Shown here piece after piece: positions 17,231 to 26,239 of a stretch of DNA of 58,191 nucleotides. A model generated the notes under the pieces. That model was not told the DNA's origin. It ran no database searches and saw only the letters and a list, made by a program, of their open reading frames with translations. Within the stretch, counting starts at the first letter, position 1. Every line of letters begins with the position of its first letter. Source of the DNA: Mogibacterium sp. GTDB taxonomy: Bacteria; Bacillota; Clostridia; Peptostreptococcales; Anaerovoracaceae. The stretch is from contig JAKSSO010000003.1 of NCBI GenBank assembly GCA_024403055.1, positions 1-58,191 on the forward strand. Direction: 5' to 3'. Made by a program: the position numbers and the translations under genes.

Positions 17231-18502
17231 CTAGTCCTCATCGATTTTCATGATGTCAGCGCCGATAGCTTTGAACTTTCCTACGAAGTTCTCATATCCG
17301 CGCTCGATGTGGTAGATCTCGCTGACTTCAGTCATGCCATCTGCAACAAGTCCAGCAAGGACCATTGCAGCTCCGGCACGCAGGTCAGTAGCTCTTACCT
17401 TGGCTCCGCGAAGCTTCTTGCCTCCCGGTACCGTTGCCTCGCTGGAGTTCCAGGTAGTAATGCCTGCACCCATTCTGTTCAACTCAACAACATGCATGAA
17501 TCTGTTCTCGAAGACAGTCTCTCTTACGACACTTTCTCCCTTGACAGTCGTAAGAAATGCCATGAACGGCGACTGAATATCTGTAGGGAAACCCGGATAC
17601 GGAAGGGTCTTGATGTCTGTAGCTACAAGTTCACCTTCTGTTGCATCTACCAGAATGCCTTCAGGTGTAGCATCTACGAATACCCCGCACTCCTTGAGCT
17701 TGGAGATAATAGGTCTGACATGTCCCGGCAGTCCATTTTTGATCAGAAGTCTTCCTCTTGTGATCGCAGCTGCCAGCATGAATGTTCCGGTCTCGATCCT
17801 GTCCGGAATAACTCCGTGAATACATCCGGTGAGCTTCTCAACTCCCTCGATCCTTATCATGTCAGTTCCTGCACTCTTGATCCTTGCACCCATCTTGTTA
17901 AGAAGGTTGGCCAGATCAATGATCTCAGGCTCCTTGGCCGCATTCTCTATGATCGTTGTTCCCCTGGCCAGTGTTGCAGCCATGAGGATGTTCTCTGTCG
18001 CACCTACACTAGGAAAGTCCAGATAGATGGCATCTCCAACAAGTCCTTCCGGACCTACGGAAACAATTACTTTGTCATCCTCCTCGACTATTTCTGCTCC
18101 CAGAGCTCTAAAGCCCTTGAGATGAAGATCGATAGGACGCTTGCCTATGGTGCATCCGCCCGGCATTGGCATTACGACCTTACCCGCTCTTGCGAGCATC
18201 GGTCCCATCGTGAAAATGGATGCTCTCATCTCCTGAACGACCTCAGGATCAGCCTCAACAGAAGCAATCTCCTCTGCCGTCACTTTGATCACGCCCTCCT
18301 CCGATGTATCGATCGATGCACCATAATTGAGGAGCATCTTCTTCATGACCTCTACATCTACGAGATCCGGAGCGCCTTCAATTACACATGTTTCATCTGT
18401 CAGCAAAGTCGCTGCAAGCAGAGGAAGAACGGCGTTCTTCGCGCCGCTTATCTTAACCTCTCCAAACAGTGGCCCATTATTATTGACAAGTATCTTTGCC
18501 AT
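17231..18502 (-). CDS. murA: UDP-N-acetylglucosamine 1-carboxyvinyltransferase
   Basis: First committed step of peptidoglycan synthesis: adds enolpyruvyl from PEP to UDP-GlcNAc. 423 residues. The substrate-binding SGAKNAVLPLLAA is near the N-terminus, the catalytic cysteine is in PMPGGCTIGKRPIDLH (fosfomycin target, cysteine intact), and LRAGAAMVLAGLVADG is near the C-terminus. Its start directly abuts the stop of the 143-residue membrane protein gene. Confidence 0.96.
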   Translation of the reverse strand: MAKILVNNNGPLFGEVKISGAKNAVLPLLAATLLTDETCVIEGAPDLVDVEVMKKMLLNYGASIDTSEEGVIKVTAEEIASVEADPEVVQEMRASIFTMGPMLARAGKVVMPMPGGCTIGKRPIDLHLKGFRALGAEIVEEDDKVIVSVGPEGLVGDAIYLDFPSVGATENILMAATLARGTTIIENAAKEPEIIDLANLLNKMGARIKSAGTDMIRIEGVEKLTGCIHGVIPDRIETGTFMLAAAITRGRLLIKNGLPGHVRPIISKLKECGVFVDATPEGILVDATEGELVATDIKTLPYPGFPTDIQSPFMAFLTTVKGESVVRETVFENRFMHVVELNRMGAGITTWNSSEATVPGGKKLRGAKVRATDLRAGAAMVLAGLVADGMTEVSEIYHIERGYENFVGKFKAIGADIMKIDED

Positions 18503-18934
18503 TTATTTTCCTGCCTTAGCTAATTTTTTTGCTTTTTTCTGAATTTTCTTTGCCTTCTTGCTTGCCTTCTTTGCAGCCTTGAGCTCTTTCTCCGAACGCT
18601 TTATTGCCTTGGCTGTCTTTCTGCTCTTTCTCTTGAACAGCTTTCTGAAGATCGCACTCAGAAGACTGAATCCAACGATTCCTGCTCCTGCAGCTCCAAA
18701 CACCTTGGTAGTTGTATCTGCTGATGCAACGAGGTTATTTGCTGAGGATGTGATGCTGTCGCCAACCTTGGAAACAGTATCCTTTGCTCCGCCCATAAAA
18801 TCCTTGCCTGCAACTACGAGCTCCTTGACTTTCTTCAGAAGCTGTACTGCATATACTCCCATATTACCGAGTACTGCGACAAATCCAACGAGTACGACAA
18901 GGAGACAGATTACTAAAATTTGATTAGTTGTCAT
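18503..18934 (-). CDS. Small membrane protein with lysine-rich tail
   Basis: 143 residues. One N-terminal hydrophobic segment (ILVICLLVVLVGFVAVLG) is followed by an amphipathic stretch with SKVGDSITSSANNLVASADTT, a second hydrophobic segment (VFGAAGAGIVGFSLLSAIF) and about 45 very lysine/alanine-rich residues. The layout resembles DUF948-like proteins but I cannot assign a family. It precedes murA without a gap and follows a shorter protein of similar design, so a cell-envelope role is inferred only from context. Confidence 0.65.
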   Translation of the reverse strand: MTTNQILVICLLVVLVGFVAVLGNMGVYAVQLLKKVKELVVAGKDFMGGAKDTVSKVGDSITSSANNLVASADTTTKVFGAAGAGIVGFSLLSAIFRKLFKRKSRKTAKAIKRSEKELKAAKKASKKAKKIQKKAKKLAKAGK

Positions 18935-18955
18935 TTTGTTACCTCTCCTTCAGTA

Positions 18956-19231
18956 CTACTTGATAAATTTACCCAACAGTCCGGATACGAGACCGAGTCC
19001 CTTACCTGCATACTTTCCGACAACCGCAGTCTTCTCCTTAACAACAGCAACCTTGCTGTCAACGTTGTTCTTCATGTTAGTTGCAGCCTTCTCGCCTGTA
19101 TCTACAATGAGGTTAACATTCTTGATCGTATAAGTTACCTTATTGATAAGAATGATCAGAAATACAACCAGAACGATAAGCGCGATCAGCAGAATGCTGA
19201 CAAGAACGCTCTTAAGATCCATTTGTAACAT
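18956..19231 (-). CDS. Small membrane protein, DUF948-like
   Basis: 91 residues from MLQMDLKSVLVS: one long hydrophobic helix (VLVSILLIALIVLVVFLIILI), then a soluble part with NVNLIVDTGEKAATNMKNNV and a glycine-rich end. It looks like a short paralogue of the next gene. The start at 19231 is set by AAAGGAG 7 nt upstream. It heads the murA-fbp-pfp cluster and has its own promoter-like element upstream. Confidence 0.65.
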   Translation of the reverse strand: MLQMDLKSVLVSILLIALIVLVVFLIILINKVTYTIKNVNLIVDTGEKAATNMKNNVDSKVAVVKEKTAVVGKYAGKGLGLVSGLLGKFIK

Positions 19232-19271
19232 GGGAATTCTCCTTTCATTCAATAAAAATGTCTTTGGCTTT

Positions 19272-19280
19272 ATTATAGCA
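19272..19280 (-). promoter_or_regulatory. Extended -10 promoter upstream of the small membrane protein gene
   Basis: TGCTATAAT on the minus strand (-10 TATAAT at 19272-19277), about 40 bp before the start at 19231, with no good -35. It lies at the foot of the hairpin that closes the upstream trmN6-like transcript. Confidence 0.5.
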
Positions 19281-19282
19281 AA

Positions 19283-19317
19283 AAAGATGGCATAGGGACA
19301 GTCCCCTTGTCATCTTT
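19283..19317 (-). terminator. Hairpin terminator after the trmN6-like gene
   Basis: AAAAAGATG and CATCTTTTT form the outer stem, with an inner AGGGA/TCCCCT pairing. It starts directly after the stop at 19318. On the minus strand it is followed by a T-run leading into the next promoter. Confidence 0.65.
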
Positions 19318-20046
19318 TTACTTTCGCTCATATATCCGTTCTATCATGTCGGTATACTCGCCGTTCGCTTTGTGAACAGCGATATCCGGCAGCAGCTTCA
19401 GTTCACTGCCTGCACCTCTGACCGCATGTATCAATGCGATGTTAGCAGCCTCGCCCGGGTGTGGTGTCACGAGCTGCAGCTCCTTGGGCTCCATTCCGTG
19501 AGCCCTGAGTTCGGTGAATATGTCCACAAGCCTGTCAGGTCTGTGGACCATGTACAGGCTGCCGCCGTTGTCAAGCATTCTGACAGAAGTCTCAACAAAA
19601 TCCGTAAGCGTTGCGCTCGTCTCATGACGTGCCAGATACTTGTCACCGGTCGTGCTTGGTATCGCTCCCTCTTTTCTGAAGTACGGAGGGTTGCTTACGA
19701 CCGCATCGATTCCTTCTATCTTCTCCAGGCCTTTGCAGTCAGCACAGATAAAATGTATTCTGTCCATCACACCGTTCAGCTCAGCTGCACGTCCCGCTCT
19801 GTCAACAGCGCCCTCGCGTACATCCACTCCTACTACAGACGACCCCTTCACCTTGTGCAGCAGCGCAAAACCGATGATGCCGCTCCCGCTTCCGAGATCG
19901 AGTATTGAGGATCCTTCACGAAGGCCTTTTGCCCCGGTCTCACCGGCAGCGAAAGCCGCCAGCAGAATAGCGTCGACTCCGTATCCGATGCCCTCCTTCT
20001 GGATAACGCGCATTCCGCCCAGTCCGGTATCGTCAATGCGTTCCAT
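19318..20046 (-). CDS. trmN6: tRNA1(Val) (adenine37-N6)-methyltransferase-like
   Basis: 242-residue class I SAM methyltransferase. Motif I is ILDLGSGSGIIGFAL, VVGVDVR is the acidic-loop strand, and VVSNPPYFR is the N6-adenine NPPY motif. The N-terminal GYGVDAILLAAFA is typical of the YfiC/TrmN6 group. It follows ricT by 1 bp, in the usual Firmicutes order (tmk, holB, ricT, methyltransferase). Confidence 0.88.
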   Translation of the reverse strand: MERIDDTGLGGMRVIQKEGIGYGVDAILLAAFAAGETGAKGLREGSSILDLGSGSGIIGFALLHKVKGSSVVGVDVREGAVDRAGRAAELNGVMDRIHFICADCKGLEKIEGIDAVVSNPPYFRKEGAIPSTTGDKYLARHETSATLTDFVETSVRMLDNGGSLYMVHRPDRLVDIFTELRAHGMEPKELQLVTPHPGEAANIALIHAVRGAGSELKLLPDIAVHKANGEYTDMIERIYERK

Positions 20047-20047
20047 T

Positions 20048-20959
20048 TTATTCCTCCAGAAGTTTCTTCAGTTCGCGCATTTCGTCTTTGCTGATGTCCA
20101 CTTCAACATCATCTTTCTGACCTTTTTTGCCTCTGCGTCGGATGTCTTCCTTGTTGTAGGATCTGATCTCCTGTGAGAAGATCTCTTCACCTGTTTCTGC
20201 ATCGATCTCTATTCCGCGGCAGTTGACCTTGCCATTGAAATAATCCACGTTGACTACCTTGGCATATCCGTCAGGCGTGTCAACTCTCTCATTGTCGTTA
20301 GGCATGCCCTTGCGAAGCTCCTTGTATGTCTTGTCCTCGAAATTGAGGCAGCACATGAGTCGTCCGCAGGTACCCGATATCTTGGTCGGGTTAAGCGAGA
20401 GGTTCTGCTGCTTTGCCATCTTGATCGAAACTGGCTGGAAATCTGAAAGCCACTTGCTGCAGCAAAGCGGACGTCCGCAGATACCTATGCCTCCGAGCAT
20501 CTTGGCTTCATCACGAACACCAATCTGACGAAGTTCTATGCGGTTCTTGAAATGACCCGCAAGATCCTTGGCGAGCTCTCTGAAATCCACTCTTCCGTCT
20601 GCTGAGAAATAGAACACGATCTTGGTCCCGTCGATCATGAACTCAACATCGATAAGTTTCATTTCAAGGCCATGCTTAGCGATCTTCTCAGCGCACACCT
20701 TCATGGCGTCGTCTCTTCTGGCAAGATTTGCCTGATATGTCTCCAGGTCCTTTGCTGTTGCTCTTCTCTCTACAGGCTTGAGTTCAGCGACCAGTTCATC
20801 CTCATCGATCTCTCTGTTGGCGATCAGAATATGTCCCAGTTCCATACCTCTGGCCGTCTCAACGATGACCATGTCACCCAGTTCATATTTCTCGCCTTTT
20901 GGGTCAAAATAATATGTTTTGCTTGACTTTATAAAGCCAACTCCAACGATCTCTACCAT
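20048..20959 (-). CDS. ricT: PSP1-domain protein RicT
   Basis: 303 residues with the PSP1 domain and the cysteine motifs CGRPLCCSKWL and CGRLMCCLNFE. RicT (YaaT) belongs to the RicAFT complex, which carries Fe-S clusters and promotes RNase Y-dependent mRNA maturation in Bacillus. The charged C-terminal tail is rich in lysine and glutamate. It overlaps holB by 7 bp. Confidence 0.93.
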   Translation of the reverse strand: MVEIVGVGFIKSSKTYYFDPKGEKYELGDMVIVETARGMELGHILIANREIDEDELVAELKPVERRATAKDLETYQANLARRDDAMKVCAEKIAKHGLEMKLIDVEFMIDGTKIVFYFSADGRVDFRELAKDLAGHFKNRIELRQIGVRDEAKMLGGIGICGRPLCCSKWLSDFQPVSIKMAKQQNLSLNPTKISGTCGRLMCCLNFEDKTYKELRKGMPNDNERVDTPDGYAKVVNVDYFNGKVNCRGIEIDAETGEEIFSQEIRSYNKEDIRRRGKKGQKDDVEVDISKDEMRELKKLLEE

Positions 20960-21750
20960 ATATCCTCCATTTCCAGGAACAGTCTCTTAAGAGCCTTCCT
21001 GTGATCCATCTGTCTCTGTATATCCATTGTCGCAAGCTCGATAAGATCGATAGCCTGTGCCATGATCCCCGGTCTGTCACCTGCGACCATTCTGTCTCTG
21101 CAAAGGTCTTCTACGAGAGCAAGCATCTCCAGCGCATCCTCTCTTGATTTGAGCTTTTTCTCGATATCCTGTCTGAATTCATAGAAAGCACAATGGTCAC
21201 CTGTCAGTGATCCCGCAAGCTCTCTGATCGCTTCACTGTGTTCCCTCGTCTCCTCTTCGTCTGCATGATCAGCCATGCGGATGAGGCTGCATCTCGAGCG
21301 TACTGTCTGAAGCAGATTGTCGCGGTTGCTGACGGCAAGAATGATAACAGAACCGGCTTCAGGCTCTTCAAGAGTCTTGAGCAGCTTGTTCTGTATAGTC
21401 TCACTCAGTTCATCAGCCCTGTCGATCACTCCGATCTTGTATCTTCCGTAAGGTGACATTCCAAGCACTTCTATCAGTTCCTCTGCATCTCTTACAGAAT
21501 AGTTTTTGCTCGGGCTCGTTCTCTCCATGTGGAACACATCCATGCTGGTTCCGGCATCGATCTGACGACACGAAGCACATTCGGCGCAAGGTCTGTCAGC
21601 CGGGTCCCCCGCCTGACAGCAGAGGCCCTTGACGAACTCCTGCACGAATGTGTCACGGGCCTCGCCGACCGCGCCTTCGATCATGTAGGCGTGGGCCGCG
21701 CTTGCGCCCTCAGTAATATTAACGATCAGTGAGTTTATCGAGCTCGGCAT
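20953..21750 (-). CDS. holB: DNA polymerase III subunit delta'
   Basis: Clamp-loader subunit of about 265 residues. The zinc-module cysteines (CCQAGDPADRPCAECASCRQ), DAEELIEVLGMSPYGRYKIGVIDRADELSETIQNKLLKTLEEP and SRCSLIR are typical of HolB. It lacks a functional Walker A, as delta' subunits often do. The start at 21750 (MPSSINSL) overlaps the end of tmk by 32 bp; no strong ribosome binding site is seen, so the exact start is uncertain. Confidence 0.88.
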   Translation of the reverse strand: MPSSINSLIVNITEGASAAHAYMIEGAVGEARDTFVQEFVKGLCCQAGDPADRPCAECASCRQIDAGTSMDVFHMERTSPSKNYSVRDAEELIEVLGMSPYGRYKIGVIDRADELSETIQNKLLKTLEEPEAGSVIILAVSNRDNLLQTVRSRCSLIRMADHADEEETREHSEAIRELAGSLTGDHCAFYEFRQDIEKKLKSREDALEMLALVEDLCRDRMVAGDRPGIMAQAIDLIELATMDIQRQMDHRKALKRLFLEMEDIW

Positions 21751-22339
21751 AAATGTCTTCTTTGATCTCCTCAATGGATTTTGTTGCATCTATTCTCTTG
21801 ATGCGCTCAGGATACTTCTCCTGCAGCCCCCTGTACCCTTCGTATACGCGGCTGTGGAAGTCGAGCTTCTCGCTCTCCATGCGATCAGGTTCCCCATTTT
21901 TCTCAACACGTGCACGTCCTGTTTCGGGATCCAGGTCCATCCAGAATGTAATATCCGGAACAAGTCCTTCTACAGCAACATCATTTACCATTTCAACGAT
22001 ATCGCCAAGTCCTCTTCCTACGCCCTGATACGCGACTGAAGAATCCTTGAACCTGTCGCAGATCACTATCTTGCCTTCTGCCAGAGCCGGCTTTATCAGT
22101 TCACGCACATGCTGTGATCTGGATGCTGCAAAGATCATCATCTCCGTTACATCATCCATGTCCGTATTGGCTGCGTCCAGAAGAACATTGCGAAGCATTT
22201 CTCCTACAGGAGTACCGCCCGGTTCACGTGTGCATATGCACTCGTATCCTCTGGCTTCATAATACTTCTTAATATTCTCTATCTGTGTGGATTTTCCGGC
22301 ACCATCGCCGCCCTCCATTGTAATAAAGAGCCCTGACAT
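21719..22339 (-). CDS. tmk: Thymidylate kinase
   Basis: 206 residues, dTMP to dTDP. The P-loop is EGGDGAGKST, TREPGGTPVGE is the DR/E motif, and DRFKDSSVAYQGVGRGL contains the DRY-like and lid residues. The start overlaps the stop of a 54-residue membrane ORF (TGATG), so translation is coupled to it. Confidence 0.95.
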   Translation of the reverse strand: MSGLFITMEGGDGAGKSTQIENIKKYYEARGYECICTREPGGTPVGEMLRNVLLDAANTDMDDVTEMMIFAASRSQHVRELIKPALAEGKIVICDRFKDSSVAYQGVGRGLGDIVEMVNDVAVEGLVPDITFWMDLDPETGRARVEKNGEPDRMESEKLDFHSRVYEGYRGLQEKYPERIKRIDATKSIEEIKEDIYAELDKLTDR

Positions 22340-22503
22340 CAGTAGTATCTCCCTGTTCTCTGTCTGTTCCGCTCACGTTCAATCGCTCTGTCTCTCCTGT
22401 TCAGTTTTATCGAGTAGTCTCTTGCCTGAGAGTACATCAAAACAGCCAGTATTACGACCGGCGCGGAAATCAGTATTATCAACATAATCTTAAAAATAAT
22501 CAT
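22339..22503 (-). CDS. 54-residue membrane ORF upstream of tmk
   Basis: ATG at 22503, TGA overlapping the tmk ATG. The product starts MIIFKIMLIILISAPVVILA, a single membrane helix, followed by a very basic tail (KLNRRDRAIERERNRQRTGRYY). There is no recognisable Shine-Dalgarno site; a TGCTATAAT element ends only 8 nt before the ATG, so translation may be leaderless. The one-base overlap with tmk and the helix-plus-basic-tail pattern support a real gene. No family is recognised. Confidence 0.5.
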   Translation of the reverse strand: MIIFKIMLIILISAPVVILAVLMYSQARDYSIKLNRRDRAIERERNRQRTGRYY

Positions 22504-22511
22504 ATGCGATT

Positions 22512-22520
22512 ATTATAGCA
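22512..22520 (-). promoter_or_regulatory. Extended -10 element abutting the 54-residue ORF
   Basis: TGCTATAAT on the minus strand with -10 at 22512-22517. The predicted transcription start falls at or within a few bases of the ATG at 22503. On the plus strand a TATAAT at 22540-22545 probably serves gltX. Confidence 0.5.
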
Positions 22521-22591
22521 TAAGGACGCCCAGTTGCGTTATAATAAATGAGTTGAAAATTCTTTAAAAAGACAAGGAGCAATCCAAAGAA

Positions 22592-24253
22592 ATGAACTAT
22601 AAGGAACTTAGTAATTTAATATATCCCGAGCTTGCACATACTCCTGAGGAGTACGAAGCAATGTATCCTGCACGTGAGCTTCCTGAAGGCGCCAAGGTAA
22701 CACGTCTCGGACCAAGCCCTACCGGCTTTATCCATCTCGGCAACCTCTACGGTGCATTCGTAGACGAACGTCTCGCTCACCAGAGCAACGGTGTCTTCTA
22801 TCTCAGGATCGAGGATACTGACGACAAGCGTTTTGTTGAAAACGCAGTCGAGACCATCATCACATCACTTGACTTCTTCGGCATCAACTTTGACGAGGGC
22901 GTTACACAGACAGGTGATATCGGAACTTACGGCGACTACACACAGAGCCACCGCGGCGAGATCTATCGCACATTCGCCAAGGAGCTTCTGTCAAAGGGAC
23001 TCGCTTACCCTTGCTTCCTGACCGAGGAAGAGATCACAGCGATCCGTGAGCAGCAGGATGCTGCAAAGCTGACCCCAGGCATCTATGCCGGCTGGTCAAA
23101 ATACAGAGACTGGGATAAGGACCCTGCTATTGAAGCAGAGATCATCTCCAGACTTGAGGCCGGTGAGCCTTATGTTATCAGACTCAAGTCTAATGGTGCT
23201 GCCAATGTCAGCGCAGAGGATGCTGTAAGAAATACAGTTGTCGATGCTGTAAGAGGCGAACTGTCCGTACCTGAGAACTTCCAGGATATCGTTATCATCA
23301 AGCAGACAGGCATTCCTACATACCACTTTGCTCACGTAGTTGACGACCATCTGATGAGAACTACTCACGTTGTCCGCGGTGAAGAGTGGCTGCCTTCACT
23401 TCCTATCCATGTGGAACTCTTCCACGACCTCGGATGGGAACTGCCTGTATACTGTCACACAGCACAGCTGATGAAAATCGGAGAAGACGGCAACAAGCGC
23501 AAGCTCTCCAAGAGAAAGGATCCTGAACTGTCACTCGACTACTACCGCAGCCAGGGTTACCATCCGGCTGCAGTTCGCGAGTATCTGCTCACCATCCTGA
23601 ACTCCAACTATGAGGAATGGCGCGAGGCCAACCCGGATGCACCGATCGAGGATTTCGAATTCACATGCGAGAAGATGAGCTCATCCGGAGCACTTTTCGA
23701 CCTGGACAAGCTCAACGACGTCAGCAAGGGTGTAATGCTCAGGATACCTGCAGCAGATATCGCAGCATGGCTCGGCAAATGGTCCAAGGAATTCGCTCCT
23801 GAGTACGCTTATGTATTCAAAGACATGAACTACCTCGAACAGATCCTTGACATCGGTCGTCATGACGCAAGACCTAGAGCTGACCTGGTATACGCTCGTC
23901 AGATAATGGACTTTATCAGCTACTTCTTCGAAGAATCTTTCGAAATCGTTGATGAATATCCTGCAGAAGCAGCTGCAGACGCAGAAGAGATCATCTCCCG
24001 CTATCTCGACAGCTACGACCACTCAGACGATAACGAGATCTGGTTCAGCAAGATCAGAGAGATCGCAACTGACATGGGATACGCAGCAAAGCCTAAGGAT
24101 TACAAAAAGAACCCTGACGATTACAAAGGACATGTCGGACATGTCAGCACAGTCATCCGCATCAAGCTGATGGGTCGTGCACAGTCACCGGATGTCTGGA
24201 CCATCCAGCAGATAATGGGCGAAGAGACCGTACGCGCTCGTCTTTCTAAATAA
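22592..24253 (+). CDS. gltX: Glutamate--tRNA ligase
   Basis: Class I aminoacyl-tRNA synthetase charging tRNA-Glu. 553 residues, longer than the usual 470-490 of most bacteria, as in several Clostridia. The HIGH-type motif is GPSPTGFIHLGNLYGA and the KMSKS-type motif is KRKLSKRKDPE. GLAYPCFLTEEE and HVVRGEEWLPSLPIHVELF are family landmarks. AAGGAG lies 12 nt upstream, rather far. No glutaminyl-tRNA synthetase gene is in view. Confidence 0.93.
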   Translation: MNYKELSNLIYPELAHTPEEYEAMYPARELPEGAKVTRLGPSPTGFIHLGNLYGAFVDERLAHQSNGVFYLRIEDTDDKRFVENAVETIITSLDFFGINFDEGVTQTGDIGTYGDYTQSHRGEIYRTFAKELLSKGLAYPCFLTEEEITAIREQQDAAKLTPGIYAGWSKYRDWDKDPAIEAEIISRLEAGEPYVIRLKSNGAANVSAEDAVRNTVVDAVRGELSVPENFQDIVIIKQTGIPTYHFAHVVDDHLMRTTHVVRGEEWLPSLPIHVELFHDLGWELPVYCHTAQLMKIGEDGNKRKLSKRKDPELSLDYYRSQGYHPAAVREYLLTILNSNYEEWREANPDAPIEDFEFTCEKMSSSGALFDLDKLNDVSKGVMLRIPAADIAAWLGKWSKEFAPEYAYVFKDMNYLEQILDIGRHDARPRADLVYARQIMDFISYFFEESFEIVDEYPAEAAADAEEIISRYLDSYDHSDDNEIWFSKIREIATDMGYAAKPKDYKKNPDDYKGHVGHVSTVIRIKLMGRAQSPDVWTIQQIMGEETVRARLSK

Positions 24254-24280
24254 AAAGAAAACACAAAAAGGAGAATGCAT

Positions 24281-25225
24281 ATGGAACCTATTTTAGTTAT
24301 CATGGCTGCCGGCATGGGCAGCAGATACGGTGGTAACAAGCAGCTCGACAAAATCACCGAACAGGGCGATATCATCATGGATTTCAGCCTCTTCGATGCA
24401 TACGAAGCCGGTTTCCGACGCGTATGCTTCATCATCAAGCACGATTTTGAAGATGTTTTCAAGGAACACATAAGTTCCGGAGCAGCACGAAAATACAGAG
24501 ACGTATACTATGCTTTCCAGGAACTCGATGACCTTCCGGACGGATACAGCGTACCTGAGGGACGCACCAAGCCATACGGAACAGGCCAGGCAGTACTCGC
24601 TGCACGTGACATCATAGATGCACCATTTGCAGTCATCAATGCAGACGATTACTACGGCAAGGAAGGCTTCCGCAAGCTCTATGCTTTCCTTAAGAACGAC
24701 TGTGATGCCGAGCACCACTGCATGATAGGATTCGAGATCGAGAAAACGCTCTCCGAAAATGGAACGGTTTCCCGCGGCATATGCACTTCGCAGGACGGAA
24801 AGATGACAGGCATCGTTGAACACCTCAAGGTAGCCAAAGAGCCTGAACTCAATGAGGACGGAACAGCAAATGAACTCGCAGGACAGATCACAGATACACT
24901 TGCAGACGGAAGCAAGGAGATCATTCCTTCCGATGCACCTGTATCGATGAACTGCTGGGGATTCTCATATGAGTACATGGAACGCCTCAAATCAGGATTT
25001 GCTGAAGCACTGGTCGGCATCAACGAGAACAACCCTCTCAAGGGCGAGTTCTACATTCAGAGCCCGATCAACAGACAGATCAGAGAAGGAAGCTGCTCCT
25101 ATCAGATCCTCACATCTTCCGACAAGTGGTTCGGAGTGACTTACAAGGAGGACAAGCCTGATGTAGTTGCAAAATTCGCAGAGCTCAAAGCGAACGGCAC
25201 ATATCCGACCGAACTGTGGAAATAA
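24281..25225 (+). CDS. Nucleotidyltransferase, sugar-phosphate type
   Basis: 314 residues from MEPILVIMAAGMGSRYGGNKQLDKI, a nucleotidyl-transferase G-x-G-x-R...K signature. TGQAVLAARDIIDAPFAVINADDYYGKEGF holds the metal-binding aspartates. Similar clostridial proteins are annotated as sugar-phosphate nucleotidyltransferases without a proven substrate. The start at 24281 is chosen because AAAGGAG is 7 nt away, whereas the ATG at 24275 is only 1 nt from it. It lies 27 bp after gltX in the same operon. Confidence 0.85.
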   Translation: MEPILVIMAAGMGSRYGGNKQLDKITEQGDIIMDFSLFDAYEAGFRRVCFIIKHDFEDVFKEHISSGAARKYRDVYYAFQELDDLPDGYSVPEGRTKPYGTGQAVLAARDIIDAPFAVINADDYYGKEGFRKLYAFLKNDCDAEHHCMIGFEIEKTLSENGTVSRGICTSQDGKMTGIVEHLKVAKEPELNEDGTANELAGQITDTLADGSKEIIPSDAPVSMNCWGFSYEYMERLKSGFAEALVGINENNPLKGEFYIQSPINRQIREGSCSYQILTSSDKWFGVTYKEDKPDVVAKFAELKANGTYPTELWK

Positions 25226-25239
25226 ACTTTTAAACATGA

Positions 25240-25272
25240 AAAAATGACAGGAGTTAAACTCCTGTCATTTTT
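25240..25272. terminator. Bidirectional intrinsic terminator
   Basis: A perfect 14-bp stem (25240-25253 and 25259-25272) of the form AAAAATGACAGGAG around a TTAAA loop, between the convergent nucleotidyltransferase and tsf genes. It carries A- and T-tracts on both sides. Confidence 0.93.
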
Positions 25273-25303
25273 ATTTCTTATAATTTCTTAAAAGTCTCGG
25301 TTC

Positions 25304-26227
25304 TTACTTGTTCATCTGAGCAGCAACCTCTTCAGCAAAGTTCTCTTCCTTCTTCTCGAGTCCTTCACCTACTTCGTATCTCTTCATTGATACGACCTCG
25401 ATTGCCTTACCAAGTGCCTTTGCAGCTTCCTCAACGTACTGCTTAACTGACTTGTCGCTGTCCTTTACGAAAGCCTGCTCTGTGAGGCAAACCTCTTTGA
25501 GCTCTTTTCTGATCTGACCTTCTACGATCTTGTCAGCCATAGCTGCCTTGTTAGGATTCTCATTGATGAGAGCTTCCTTCAGGATCTTCTTCTCGTTCTC
25601 GAGCCAGTCCTGAGCAACCTCAGCAGCGTTTACGAACTTAGGAGCCATGGAAGCAACCTGCATAGCTACATCCTTACCAACCTGCTCGATTTCATTGAAA
25701 GCAGCCTCAGTCTTGAGTCCTACGATAACGCCGATACGTCCGCCGCCGTGAGTATATCCAACGTACTTAACGCCGTCTTCCTTCATCTTGTCGAATCTTC
25801 TTACGTTCAGGTTCTCACCGATCTTTGCGATCTTCTCTGTAAGCTCTTCCTTAACTGTCTTGCCATCGCCGTCAAGATCCAGTGCCATGAAGTCGTCTAC
25901 AGTTGCAGCAACCTTAGTCAGAGCCTGCTTTGCCATCTTCTCTACGAATCCGATGAACTCTTCGTTCTTAGCTACGAAGTCTGTCTCGGAGTTTACTTCT
26001 ACGATAGCAGCCTCAGTGTGATCCTCGTTGAACTCAGTTCTTACGAGACCCTCTGCAGCGATTCTGCTTGCCTTCTTCTGAGCCTTAAGAATACCATTCT
26101 CTCTCAGCCAGTCTGCAGCCTTATCGATATCGCCCTCAACAGCTGTGAGAGCCTTCTTGCAATCCATCATTCCGGAACCTGTAAGCTCACGGAGTTCCTT
26201 TACTAACTGTGCAGTAATGTTTGCCAT
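25304..26227 (-). CDS. tsf: Elongation factor Ts
   Basis: Guanine-nucleotide exchange factor for EF-Tu, 307 residues. The N-terminal UBA-like ITAQLVKELRELTGSGMMDCKKALT and the core motif NSETDFVAKNEEF are clear. It is the second gene of the rpsB-tsf operon, 12 bp after rpsB, and its 3' end faces the terminator at 25240-25272. Confidence 0.97.
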   Translation of the reverse strand: MANITAQLVKELRELTGSGMMDCKKALTAVEGDIDKAADWLRENGILKAQKKASRIAAEGLVRTEFNEDHTEAAIVEVNSETDFVAKNEEFIGFVEKMAKQALTKVAATVDDFMALDLDGDGKTVKEELTEKIAKIGENLNVRRFDKMKEDGVKYVGYTHGGGRIGVIVGLKTEAAFNEIEQVGKDVAMQVASMAPKFVNAAEVAQDWLENEKKILKEALINENPNKAAMADKIVEGQIRKELKEVCLTEQAFVKDSDKSVKQYVEEAAKALGKAIEVVSMKRYEVGEGLEKKEENFAEEVAAQMNK

Positions 26228-26239
26228 TTTTATTCCTCC

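Noticed and set aside
16559..18523. A long plus-strand open frame opposite fbp and murA
   Set aside because: Both minus-strand genes have clear family motifs; the plus-strand frame has no start signal and an abnormal composition rich in C, S, H and R.
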